In this document: positions 27,039 to 35,843 of the stretch, one piece after another
Layout: each line of letters begins with the position of its first letter
How positions within the stretch are numbered: position 1 is the first letter of the stretch
Origin: Flammeovirgaceae bacterium
GTDB taxonomy: Bacteria > Bacteroidota > Bacteroidia > Cytophagales > Cyclobacteriaceae
NCBI GenBank assembly: GCA_016712035.1
Contig: JADJRT010000001.1
Span: forward strand, 496,001-560,000
Direction: 5' to 3'
DNA: 64,000 nt
Notes under the pieces: generated by a model
The model's input: the letters and a program-made list of their open reading frames with translations, nothing else
Databases searched by the model: none
Told to the model about the DNA's origin: nothing
Position numbers and translations under genes: made by a program

Positions 27039-27068
27039 TTATGACAACCCAGATAAGTTTTACCCCTA
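27039..27068 (-). promoter_or_regulatory. Autoregulatory ECF sigma-type promoter
   Basis: On the reverse strand, TAGGGGT (27068-27062), 15 bases, then TGTCATAA (27046-27039). It lies 47 bases before the sigma factor start. It is one of three sites in this 6 kb that share both boxes and spacing. Confidence 0.72.
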
Positions 27069-27097
27069 TGACCCTTTTATTCTAATTATAAAATAAA

Positions 27098-27124
27098 AAC
27101 CACTCCACAGTTGGCGGAATGGTT
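27098..27124 (-). terminator. Probable terminator after the carbonic anhydrase gene
   Basis: Read leftward, AACCATTCC and GGAGTGGTT form a nine-position stem with one mismatch and a nine-base loop, followed by TTTATTTTAT. It is 25 bases past the stop at 27150. Confidence 0.6.
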
Positions 27125-27149
27125 TGGTAAGGCTGCCCTTAGTGCGCTC

Positions 27150-27790
27150 TTATTTTTTTGGCATCTCAAACCTAAATACATCCGGCATTTCGGAATCGTT
27201 ATTCATGGAAACTTTAAGATCTTTAATTACGCCATTGGCGATGCTGTAAACCCAGCCATGTACATAAGGGGCACCCCGTTTTTGCCAGGCATTTTGTATG
27301 ATGGAGGTTTTGCCCAGATCATATACTTGCTCAATCACATTTAGTTCAACAAAACGATCTTCACGTTGTTTGTTGTCTTTAATTGCCTCCAGTTCATCCT
27401 TATGCAAGCGATATACATCCTTAATATGTCGAATCCAATTGTCAATTAGCCCAATTTGTTTGTTGCCCATGGCAGCACGCACACCTCCACATCCATAGTG
27501 CCCACAAACAATAACATGTTGCACTTCGAGCACATTTACAGCGTAGTCAAGCACGCTCAGCATATTCATATCTGAGTGCACTACCATGTTGGCAATGTTA
27601 CGATGCACAAAACTTCGCCTGGGGCAGTGCCGGTAATTTCATTGGCAGATACCCGGCTATCGGCACAACCGATCCAAAGAAATTCTGGCTTTTGCGTATT
27701 AGCCAACTTATTAAAAAAGTTTTTGTCTTCGTCTAGCTTTTGTTCTACCCATGCTTTGTTTTGCAATAAAAGTTGTTCGTATTTTTTCAT
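27150..27790 (-). CDS. can: Beta-class carbonic anhydrase, split by one-base shift
   Basis: Merged length about 213 residues. The N-terminal frame (from 27790) gives WIGCADSRVSANEI with the zinc-binding Cys and the Asp-Arg dyad. The frame from 27608 gives HRNIANMVVHSDMN and VIVCGHYGCGGVRAA with the zinc His and Cys. GEV must run into a residue plus VHRNIANMV; one T is missing from the run at 27609-27612. The enzyme interconverts CO2 and bicarbonate. It lies nine bases after the SulP gene, a pairing typical of bicarbonate uptake or pH handling. The shift is most likely a sequence error, since both halves are otherwise intact. Confidence 0.88.
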
Positions 27791-27799
27791 AGGTAATGA

Positions 27800-29320
27800 T
27801 TAGTGGATGTTTATGTTTTTAAGTTCTACCTCAATGTTTCTGGCTTTAGCATTCTCTGTAAAATCGACCACCATCTCTTTAATATCCTGATCCATAAATT
27901 GTGCTTTAGATCCATCCAAGAGTAATCGACTATCGGGGGGTACTTTTTCAAAAGCTTCGCTTAAAGCATTCTTATGCAGAAAAGAAACGTCTTTGGTAAA
28001 ACGGATTAGATAATTTTCTTCTGATGACACAAAAATAACAGCCTTTTGGAAGTTTGTTTTAAGAATAAATAACAGAGCAACAACAATACCCATAAAAACT
28101 CCTTGTAAAAGATCGGTGAATACCACAGCAATAATGGTTACCATAAATGGAAGGAATTGCGCCATCCCCTTTTGATACATTTCCTTAAATAGGCTTGGTT
28201 TGGCTAATTTAATACTGACCACTATAAGTAATCCGGCCAGACTTGAAAGAGGAATTAATGCAAGTAAGCTTGGAAATAATAATACAACTAACAGTAGGAT
28301 AACGCCATGCGATATGGCTGATGCTCTTGATCTGGAACCGGCATTTATATTGGCAGAACTTCTTACAATTACTGAAGTTACGGGCAAGCCGCCTATCATA
28401 CCAGATAGAAAATTGCCAATACCTTGTGCTTTTAATTCCCGATTAAGCGGTGTTATTCCATGACTCTTGTCCATTCTGTCACAGGCCTCAATACTTAATA
28501 ATGTTTCCAGGCTTGCCACAATGGCAATGGTAATAGCTCCGATATATATTTTAGGGTTTTGCCATTCCGAGAAATCAGGAAATGTTAACAAAGAACTAAT
28601 GCCAACGGATTGTGAAAAAACAGGCAATGAAACGAGATGTTTTTCGTCAATGACAAAGTAGGGGAATCCGTATGTAAAAAGACTATTTAACAAGATGCCC
28701 AAAAAGACCACAGCCAGCGCTGAAGGCATTAGCCGGAAGAATTTAAATCTTTGAAATCTATTACTATCCCATTGAATTAAAATAAAAATAGAGAGAAGGC
28801 TAATGACTACGGCACCCGGACTTAAAAAATCCCAGGAGGCCAGAATTTCTGAAAATGTGTTACGTCCATCTGACTGAAAAAAACTTTCATCTCCTTCAAA
28901 GTCCACATCATAGCCCACTGCGTGTGGTATTTGTTTTAAAATCAGAATAATGCCTATTGCCGAAAGCATTCCCTTGATTACTGAGATCGGGAAAAAATGA
29001 CCAATGGCACCTGCCTTAGCAAAACCTAAAATCACCTGAATAATGCCAGCCAGAGCAACGCTGAATAAAAATATTTCGAATGAACCTAAGTCAATAATAG
29101 AAGCGGCTACAATAGTAGATAATCCAGCTGCCGGACCACTTACACTGACCGATGAGCCACTAAGGGCACCCACTACAATACCACCGATTATGCCCGCCAG
29201 CAAGCCCGAGAAAAGGGGGGCGCCCGAAGCCAACGCGATACCGAGACAAAGAGGTAAAGCAACCAAAAAGACAACTACCGAAGATCGAAAATCGGTAGAC
29301 CAAAAATTTCTGAAATTCAT
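27800..29320 (-). CDS. SulP family inorganic anion transporter
   Basis: 506 residues. About 12 helices, beginning VVFLVALPLCLGIALASGAP (the SulP signature) with GPAAGLSTIVAA in helix 3. A C-terminal STAS domain spans about 450-506 (SRLLLDGSKAQFMDQDI). SulP proteins move sulfate, bicarbonate or other anions, often with Na+ or H+. Coupling to a carbonic anhydrase directly downstream favours bicarbonate (BicA-like) over sulfate, by inference. Start is ATG 29320; the leader to 29384 contains no clear promoter. Confidence 0.9.
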   Translation of the reverse strand: MNFRNFWSTDFRSSVVVFLVALPLCLGIALASGAPLFSGLLAGIIGGIVVGALSGSSVSVSGPAAGLSTIVAASIIDLGSFEIFLFSVALAGIIQVILGFAKAGAIGHFFPISVIKGMLSAIGIILILKQIPHAVGYDVDFEGDESFFQSDGRNTFSEILASWDFLSPGAVVISLLSIFILIQWDSNRFQRFKFFRLMPSALAVVFLGILLNSLFTYGFPYFVIDEKHLVSLPVFSQSVGISSLLTFPDFSEWQNPKIYIGAITIAIVASLETLLSIEACDRMDKSHGITPLNRELKAQGIGNFLSGMIGGLPVTSVIVRSSANINAGSRSRASAISHGVILLLVVLLFPSLLALIPLSSLAGLLIVVSIKLAKPSLFKEMYQKGMAQFLPFMVTIIAVVFTDLLQGVFMGIVVALLFILKTNFQKAVIFVSSEENYLIRFTKDVSFLHKNALSEAFEKVPPDSRLLLDGSKAQFMDQDIKEMVVDFTENAKARNIEVELKNINIH

Positions 29321-29384
29321 AGTCCGAATAGAAAGTAAAGTAAAGATTTAGTGAATAATCTCAAAGATCGAGATTAGAGAAGGA

Positions 29385-29699
29385 CTAAACCTGTGGCGGG
29401 GGAGAATCTATCTCGGGAAAATGAGAACTCGAATTAAAAAGACAAGATGAAAAAATACTCCCTTTACTAATTCTGAAATGGTTTAAGCCATACGAGATCT
29501 TTAATTTAAGTGTCTCATCATCCTGCCCTTCGCGATTGTCCTCGGTTAATGGTTCTTCACTGTCTTCGGGCATTTCTCCGCATTCGCTCCCATTAATTTC
29601 AGTAACTACCTGATAACCCTTAAGCATAGTTTCAAAACTTGCGGATGCCAACAAGGCGCAAAAGAGGAGTATAAATAGAGAAATGAATGCTTTTTTCAT
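29385..29699 (-). CDS. Small exported protein, function unknown
   Basis: 104 residues with a clear signal peptide (FISLFILLFCALLASASF). The mature part is acidic (GEMPEDSEEPLTEDNREGQD) with three Cys residues and a proline-rich end (SPPPQV). I do not recognise a family. It is upstream of the SulP gene in the same direction, 64 bases apart, and could be transcribed with it. Confidence 0.6.
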   Translation of the reverse strand: MKKAFISLFILLFCALLASASFETMLKGYQVVTEINGSECGEMPEDSEEPLTEDNREGQDDETLKLKISYGLNHFRISKGSIFSSCLFNSSSHFPEIDSPPPQV

Positions 29700-29765
29700 A
29701 TCAGGAGGGTAAAGATAGCATTTTGCTGATTTTCTAAGAACTTTTCTTTTAACCAGATATACGGC

Positions 29766-31532
29766 CTATTGTTCATTTGCAATAACCGGCAGAATCAAAC
29801 GCGAAGGATATTTGGTCGAATGGTGGATGGTGTTAGCTGTTGACTGAAGGATTCGTTCAGTCGCAATCTCCGTTCCGGTATTTGGATTAGGATCGTAGTG
29901 CGGAGTCTTGCTACTTGTAATGTATACTCTTATTCGATGTCCTTGTTTAAAAAGATTAGCAGTAAATACATTTCCAATTCTGATTTTATAAATCTCTCCA
30001 GGAGTCATAAGTTCCTGCTTGTCCAAACCTTGGCGATAGCGCATACGTAGGTAGCCGGCATCTAATCCTGTAAGATTTATCGATCGTCCATCAGGGTAGA
30101 CATCACATAATGTAAATGAGAAGTCAGTGTCTTTAGTACCAGAACTAACAAATAGTTCGACTATGATTTCCCCAGTAACCTCAATATCCGAGGCCAGGAG
30201 TGCGGATGTATAAACGAGAACATCTTTTCGGCTTTCTATTTCCCGTTGATCGTACGGATAAGATTTTTCGTAGGCGATATCCCAAAGCGGATTCATAGGA
30301 TCAAAGACATAACTATCGGCTGGCTCATTCTTTGGAGTAACAGTATTCAACTTACCATCATTTTTATCTTGAGCAACCTTACCTGTACTATGAAAGTAAA
30401 ACGATGTAGGCACGGCTCTGGTCAATGGCCACTCATTTTCAGCGCGCCATTTATTTTCACCCATCACAAAAATACTTACGGGTGGCAAGGGACTTTGTGG
30501 TCCATCTTTTAGAATAGAATCAAACCAACGCAGTAAATCAGCATCGTAATCCATACCAGCCGAAGACTCAAAGTTGATTTCTCCAAAGGTTGTTTTTCGT
30601 GTATTGAGTGATGTGTGATTCCATGGACCCAGGACAAGTTTTGTGTTTGCCTTCGCATTATCAGTAGCAGCTTCCGTTTTCATTTTATTAAACGCACGGG
30701 TAGCTCCCTCGGGGCCATAGGTTGCATCGTACCAACCGCTCAGCAGAAATACAGGATTTTTAAATTTAGGAAAATCACTTTCCATGTTTACAAAATCCCA
30801 CCAAGGAGAAAAATCAGGGTGCTTTAGCCATTCATAATATTCGGGGGCATATTTCTTTAATAGTGGAATCTCAACCAAAGGTCGGTACTGATACCATTTT
30901 CTTCGATCACCCTTTTCCCAAAGTTCTGTTGCCTCTTCATCATCCCAGGGACCAGACGTATCATTAGCACGTTTCCGTTTATCAGCCAAAATATAGGGAG
31001 TAAACCAATCGAGCCAGGGATGTGAAAAGGCGCCACCATAATAAATGAAACTGTGACTACCGATGGGAGTCATTTCGGGGGCAGCGGCTAACAAATGTGG
31101 AGGGGCTTGTGACATGGCTTGCCATTGAACAATACCCGGATACGAGCCGCCATACGTTCCTACTTTACCATTACATATTGCTTGTGCGGCAACCCATTCA
31201 ATCACATCATATCCATCTGGCTTTTCATTACGATAGGCTTCAAATTCACCTTCGCTGGTTAAGCGACCACGCACATCAACCAGATAAACCAAGTACCCTT
31301 GCTTCGCTGCCTTTAACGGAAACTCAGCATAAGAATCATAATCCTCGATCCCATAAGGCGTTCGATAAACCAATGCCGGAAACTTTCCAGCAAAATCAGG
31401 ACGATAAAGTATCGCGCCAAGCGTTATTCCATCGCGCATAGGAATACGAACATCTTCGCGAACAATATTTAATGAATGCTGGGCAAGAGCCAGCTGAGTA
31501 ATGAGAAACAAAATTGTAGTTAACCGAAGCAT
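29766..31532 (-). CDS. CocE/NonD family hydrolase (X-Pro dipeptidyl-peptidase S15-like)
   Basis: 588 residues with a signal peptide (ILFLITQLALAQ). The alpha/beta-hydrolase domain contains the oxyanion region RTPYG and the nucleophile elbow TYGGSYPGIVQW. An acid and a His (LGPWNHT) complete the triad. The C-terminal jelly-roll domain (VELFVSSGTKDTDF onwards) is the S15/CocE lid. Family members are cocaine esterase, glutaryl-7-ACA acylases and Xaa-Pro peptidases, so the periplasmic substrate is an ester or amide of unknown identity. Full length, transcribed alone or with the permease upstream (38-base gap). Confidence 0.88.
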   Translation of the reverse strand: MLRLTTILFLITQLALAQHSLNIVREDVRIPMRDGITLGAILYRPDFAGKFPALVYRTPYGIEDYDSYAEFPLKAAKQGYLVYLVDVRGRLTSEGEFEAYRNEKPDGYDVIEWVAAQAICNGKVGTYGGSYPGIVQWQAMSQAPPHLLAAAPEMTPIGSHSFIYYGGAFSHPWLDWFTPYILADKRKRANDTSGPWDDEEATELWEKGDRRKWYQYRPLVEIPLLKKYAPEYYEWLKHPDFSPWWDFVNMESDFPKFKNPVFLLSGWYDATYGPEGATRAFNKMKTEAATDNAKANTKLVLGPWNHTSLNTRKTTFGEINFESSAGMDYDADLLRWFDSILKDGPQSPLPPVSIFVMGENKWRAENEWPLTRAVPTSFYFHSTGKVAQDKNDGKLNTVTPKNEPADSYVFDPMNPLWDIAYEKSYPYDQREIESRKDVLVYTSALLASDIEVTGEIIVELFVSSGTKDTDFSFTLCDVYPDGRSINLTGLDAGYLRMRYRQGLDKQELMTPGEIYKIRIGNVFTANLFKQGHRIRVYITSSKTPHYDPNPNTGTEIATERILQSTANTIHHSTKYPSRLILPVIANEQ

Positions 31533-31570
31533 GGTTCATGGTAAAAAAAAGAAAGAAAAATAAAAGCCTG

Positions 31571-33919
31571 TTACTCGTTCCGTAAAGATTCGATTGGGTT
31601 TGATCGTGATACCCGATAGGCTTTGAATCCTACGGTTAGCCAGGCGATCATTAGACTGATAACACCGGCCGAAAGAAACAAAAGCACCCCCGGATTAATT
31701 CTGTAAACAAAACTATTTAGCCAAAGCGAAGAGCCGTAGTACATAGCCGGTGTAGCAATAACAAAAGCAATGATTATGAGTAGTACGAACTCGCCTGATA
31801 ATAGCCAGATCAAATGAATCTCTGACGCTCCCATTATTTTGCGTAGAGCAACTTCTTTTGCGCGTTGTTCTGTTACAAACATTACCATACCCAACAAACC
31901 TAAACACGAAATAAAAAGGGACAGGATAGAGAAGTACTTAAAGATTTTTCCGATCCGTTGTTCATCCCTATAAAGTTTATCCAGATCGTCATTTAAAAAG
32001 GAATACTCGAATGGCCAGTCAGGATTGAATTTTTTGTAAACCGATTCAACCGCTTTTACCTGATCGATTAGGTTGCCCGGACTAAGCTTCACTGAGATTT
32101 CATAGAAGTTTGCGGCATCAATAAAAATGATCATCGGTTCAATTTGCTTTTGTGCTGGTTTAAAATTGAAATCTTTCACAACACCAATGATTGTTCCCTG
32201 CCAATCTTCCATAGCAATTTGTTTGTTGAGCGGCTCCTTTAAATTCATTTGAGCGATAGCCGCTTCGTTTAACAATACCGCATTTGAATCAGAGCTTATT
32301 TCTTCTGAAAAATCGCGACCCTCTGCCAGTGAAATAGAATAGGTGGACACAAAATCATGATCGGTCATCAGTTGGTGAAATAGTACATCATGATCGGGAT
32401 CTTTCCCTTCCCAGGTTACACTGCTGATAGATTGATCGGAATAGGAAAGTTTACTGTTGGTAGCGGTTACACCCTTAGCACCATTTATCGCTAATAATTC
32501 GGCCTTAAATTCGGGGTATTGTTGCCGTAACTTTCGATTGGAAGAAAAGATGAGAATATTTTCTTTACTGAACCCCAGGTTACGTGATTGAATAAAATTA
32601 AGTTGTTGATAAACAATAAAGGTGCCTGTTAAAAATGAGATACTCAGTATGAACTGAATTACTACCAGCGCTCTTCTAAGATACAGTGTACTTCGTCCCG
32701 ATTTTGTCTGGCCTTTCAACACTAAGGCCGGATTCAAGGAAGAAAGCAACAAGGCCGGGTACGCACCACCCATAAGAGCACAAAATATAATAGACCCAAC
32801 AAGGGGCAAGAATACACCTGGCGAAAGGATATCGAATGTTAATGGTTTGCCCGCAAGTTCATTAAACGCGGGAAGAACGATCCAGGCAATAAAGAGAGAA
32901 ACTACAAAGGCCGCGGTTGCATACAATAATGATTCGGAAAAAAAATGAATTATCAATTGCATTTTGCTGGCGCCAATGGCTTTGCGAACTCCCGCTTCTT
33001 TGGCTCGCTTTAACGATCGGGCCGTTGCCAGATTCGCATAATTTATACTGGCAATAATCAGAATGAAAATCCCCACGCCAGAAAAAATCAATACATATTG
33101 AAAGTTGCCACGATTTCGCATGTCATTATTTAAATGAGCTGACTTAAGATGAATATCAGCCAACGGCTGCAGCGCTATCTGAGTTTTGGTTTCAGGATCG
33201 TGAGCGACCAGTGCTTGCGTAATTTTTTGCTCCACCACAGCAACCTGCTTTGTGTCCTTAAGTGAGATATACGTGTGGTAACTATTCCATTCCCAGGTAT
33301 CAATATCCTGCAACCCAGTCGCTTTCAAAAACTCGAATGGAATTATGTAATCGAATTGTATGTGTGTATTGTTGGGCACATCCTCAATTACCCCGATTAC
33401 AGTAAGATCGCGACCTACCAACGTAAACATTTTGCCCATCGGATCACTGTTCCCAAAATAGGTGGTAGCTAATTTCTCGGTAAGAATAATTTTGTCAATG
33501 CCTTCGCGGAATGAATTGATTCCGCCTTGTTGAAAGGAGAACTTAAAAAGCTCGAATAAAGAAGCATCAGCGGCAAGACCGATATGATAATAAGCTTTTT
33601 CTTCGTGGCGCAATAAAAGTTCTACCTGAACCAGCCGGCAGGTTTGCTCAATATTGGGTATCGTACTTTCAATATAAGGTCCAAGGGGGCCGGGTGTAAG
33701 GGCAATCGGATAAACTTCGCCTTTATCATTAAGTTGTTTCTTGGTTATTCGATAGGTGCTTTTATACTTAGGGTGGAACCGGTCATAACTCAACTCATGC
33801 ACCACCCATAAGTAGATAAGCACAAAAACAGATAGCCCAGCGATTAACCCAATCAGGTTAATAAATGAGTAGATGCTGCGCAATTGGCGCAACACAATCT
33901 TAAAGTAACTGGCAAGCAC
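31571..33919 (-). CDS. MacB/FtsX-type ABC transporter permease
   Basis: 782 residues. Architecture: helix 1 (about 16-38), a large MacB periplasmic core domain (about 40-270), an FtsX block of three helices (about 280-380), a fourth segment, a second periplasmic domain (about 450-660), and a final FtsX block. Marker motifs RAKEAGVRKAIGASKMQLI and RAKEVALRKIMGASEIHLI repeat in the two halves. Such permeases are abundant in Cytophagales, usually lack an adjacent ATPase and export peptides, lipoproteins or antibiotics. No ATPase gene is nearby. Substrate unknown. Confidence 0.87.
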   Translation of the reverse strand: MLASYFKIVLRQLRSIYSFINLIGLIAGLSVFVLIYLWVVHELSYDRFHPKYKSTYRITKKQLNDKGEVYPIALTPGPLGPYIESTIPNIEQTCRLVQVELLLRHEEKAYYHIGLAADASLFELFKFSFQQGGINSFREGIDKIILTEKLATTYFGNSDPMGKMFTLVGRDLTVIGVIEDVPNNTHIQFDYIIPFEFLKATGLQDIDTWEWNSYHTYISLKDTKQVAVVEQKITQALVAHDPETKTQIALQPLADIHLKSAHLNNDMRNRGNFQYVLIFSGVGIFILIIASINYANLATARSLKRAKEAGVRKAIGASKMQLIIHFFSESLLYATAAFVVSLFIAWIVLPAFNELAGKPLTFDILSPGVFLPLVGSIIFCALMGGAYPALLLSSLNPALVLKGQTKSGRSTLYLRRALVVIQFILSISFLTGTFIVYQQLNFIQSRNLGFSKENILIFSSNRKLRQQYPEFKAELLAINGAKGVTATNSKLSYSDQSISSVTWEGKDPDHDVLFHQLMTDHDFVSTYSISLAEGRDFSEEISSDSNAVLLNEAAIAQMNLKEPLNKQIAMEDWQGTIIGVVKDFNFKPAQKQIEPMIIFIDAANFYEISVKLSPGNLIDQVKAVESVYKKFNPDWPFEYSFLNDDLDKLYRDEQRIGKIFKYFSILSLFISCLGLLGMVMFVTEQRAKEVALRKIMGASEIHLIWLLSGEFVLLIIIAFVIATPAMYYGSSLWLNSFVYRINPGVLLFLSAGVISLMIAWLTVGFKAYRVSRSNPIESLRNE

Positions 33920-34045
33920 GGAGTCCGCTGAATTAAGAGGCTAAAAATAAATAGAGAAAATCAGAAAAGTTAAACCATGTATGATAACCTTCCAGAAAGG
34001 AAAAATTATTTGATCTAGCTACTTGACTTTATCTCTGTAATAAAG

Positions 34046-34570
34046 CTATTGGACTTCCACAATGATTTCAATTTCCACGGCTATGTTACTAGGTAAGGAG
34101 TTCATCCCTACCGCGGAGCGGGCATGTTTCCCCTTTTCACCAAATACGGCAACCATCAAGTCAGAAAATCCATTTATAACTTTCGGCTGGTCGGCAAAAG
34201 TCTCCGTGCAATTAACCATCCCCAGCACTTTAACAATACGCTTCACTTTATTTAGATCTCCTAATTCAGCTTTTAGGGTAGATAGTATGGAAATTCCGGT
34301 TTGTTTAGCAGCCTCATAGCCTTGTTCGGTGGTCATATCGGCACCCACTTTACCCGTGATATTCGAGCCATCCGCTTTGCCGGGGCCATGGCCGGAGAGA
34401 TAAAGTAAATTTCCCACACGAACAGCTTTTACATAGTTAGCCATAGGCTTGGAAGGAGTAAAGATCTCTATGCCTAACTCCTTTAGTTTTTTATCAAAGT
34501 CAGTTTTTTGCTGGGCAAAAGTGGTGAACGAAAGGATGACCAGGGCGAGCAATAAGGCAACTCTTTTCAT
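34046..34570 (-). CDS. Exported RidA family protein
   Basis: 174 residues with a signal peptide (VALLLALVILSFTTFAQQ), then a RidA domain: GNLLYLSGHGPG, QGYEAAKQTGISILSTLKAE, and the C-terminal RSAVGMNSLPSNIAVEIEII, whose Arg is the usual substrate-carboxylate ligand. It differs from the 9.6 kb RidA in having a standard rather than lipoprotein signal. Cytosolic homologues deaminate enamines; the periplasmic role is not known. Single gene. Confidence 0.83.
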   Translation of the reverse strand: MKRVALLLALVILSFTTFAQQKTDFDKKLKELGIEIFTPSKPMANYVKAVRVGNLLYLSGHGPGKADGSNITGKVGADMTTEQGYEAAKQTGISILSTLKAELGDLNKVKRIVKVLGMVNCTETFADQPKVINGFSDLMVAVFGEKGKHARSAVGMNSLPSNIAVEIEIIVEVQ

Positions 34571-34669
34571 AATGGGGATAATTAAAATGGATTTTTAACA
34601 TAAAATTCAGTTGAGGAAAATTACGAACTTTATCTTAAACAGATACCTTCGGATGAAATTTTGAAGAAT

Positions 34670-35245
34670 ATGCCTGAAATATTTCGCTGCCCCTGGTGTA
34701 CTAAGTTTGAACAATACATTCAGTATCACGATAAAGAATGGGGTGTGCCTGTGCATGATGATCGCACTCATTTTGAGTTTTTGATTTTGGAAGGCGCCCA
34801 GGCAGGATTAAGTTGGTCGACCATCTTAAAAAAGCGTGAAGGTTACCGAAAGAATTTTGCGGACTTCAATCCCGAAAAGGTAGCGCGGTTCTCTGATAAG
34901 AAGTTGGAAAAAACACTTCTTGATCCAGCTATAATTCGTAATCGGTTAAAGGTGTATGCAACGGTAAATAATGCCAAGCGATTTTTGGAAGTTCAAAAGG
35001 AGTTTGGAACTTTCGACAAATACATCTGGCAATTTGTTAACGACAAACCCATTGTAAACAAATGGAAATCCATGAAACAGGTACCGGCAACCACAAAGGA
35101 ATCGGATGCTTTGAGTAAGGATTTAATTAAGCGGGGTTTCAAGTTTGTGGGAAGCACCGTGATCTATGCACACATGCAAGCCTGCGGATTAGTGAATGAT
35201 CACCTGATAGATTGCTTTCGATATAAAGAGGCGCACTTAAAATAA
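34670..35245 (+). CDS. tag: DNA-3-methyladenine glycosylase I
   Basis: 191 residues from ATG 34670 (MPEIFRCPWC); a TTG three codons earlier is possible. Family landmarks: Cys pair near the N-terminus (RCPWC) and C-terminal His/Cys (HMQACGLVNDH), which together bind the structural zinc of Tag; YHDKEWGVPVHDDRTHFEFL; and EGAQAGLSWSTIL with the catalytic-pocket Glu and Trp. It removes 3-methyladenine from alkylated DNA. The 3' end overlaps the convergent LysE-type gene by nine bases. Confidence 0.93.
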   Translation: MPEIFRCPWCTKFEQYIQYHDKEWGVPVHDDRTHFEFLILEGAQAGLSWSTILKKREGYRKNFADFNPEKVARFSDKKLEKTLLDPAIIRNRLKVYATVNNAKRFLEVQKEFGTFDKYIWQFVNDKPIVNKWKSMKQVPATTKESDALSKDLIKRGFKFVGSTVIYAHMQACGLVNDHLIDCFRYKEAHLK

Positions 35246-35843
35246 GTATTTACCAAAAGCATAAAGACCAAGTATTAATAGGGTAAAGCCGGGCACCAGT
35301 TTTACATATCGATTGTCCTTAACGTAGCCCGCCAATCTTTTGGCAAGAAAGGTAAATAACACAAGTAAGATCATTACGCCAACCGAAGTTCCAAATACAT
35401 AGCTATGTAAAAGACTTTGTGTCGAAAGATCAACCCAGCCTTGTGCTTTTAAGTAAGCGGTGATTCCAATCCAGAAAGGAATAGCCATTGGATTTAGAAT
35501 GCTTAAAATAATACCGCGCCTGAATCCACTTTCATTAAAGCGCACAGAGAACTCGCTGGGTTTACGAGCCGACCAAAGGGTAAAGGCCCTATTACAATCA
35601 TCACCACGGCCGTTATCAATTGAAAGTTGTCAATGATCAATGGCGAGGAGTAACCCAATCTTCAAATACTACGGCAATCCATGTATACGGATACTCGATA
35701 ATGGCAACAGCAAGAGAAAATCGTAAAGCAGTTTTTATCTTATGCTCCATGCCCAATTGCAGCACGGCCAGATTGAGTGTGCCTGGGGGAATGGATCCTA
35801 GAAAGCTGAAAATAAGTCCGATAATAAAAACCTGAATAATCAT
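35237..35843 (-). CDS. LysE family amino acid exporter, split by two one-base shifts
   Basis: Merged length about 202 residues with six helices. The start frame (35843) gives FSFLGSIPPGTLNLAVLQLG, the conserved LysE helix 1. After a shift near 35645-35649 the text reads SPLIIDNFQLITAVVMIVIG, and after a second near 35587 AFTLWSARKPSEF continues into the frame that ends at 35237 with LVPGFTLLILGLYAFGK. Both sites are short runs (CC and CCC) lacking one base. LysE/RhtB exporters remove amino acids or homoserine lactones. The start overlaps the upstream ATP-grasp gene by four bases (ATGA). Confidence 0.82.
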
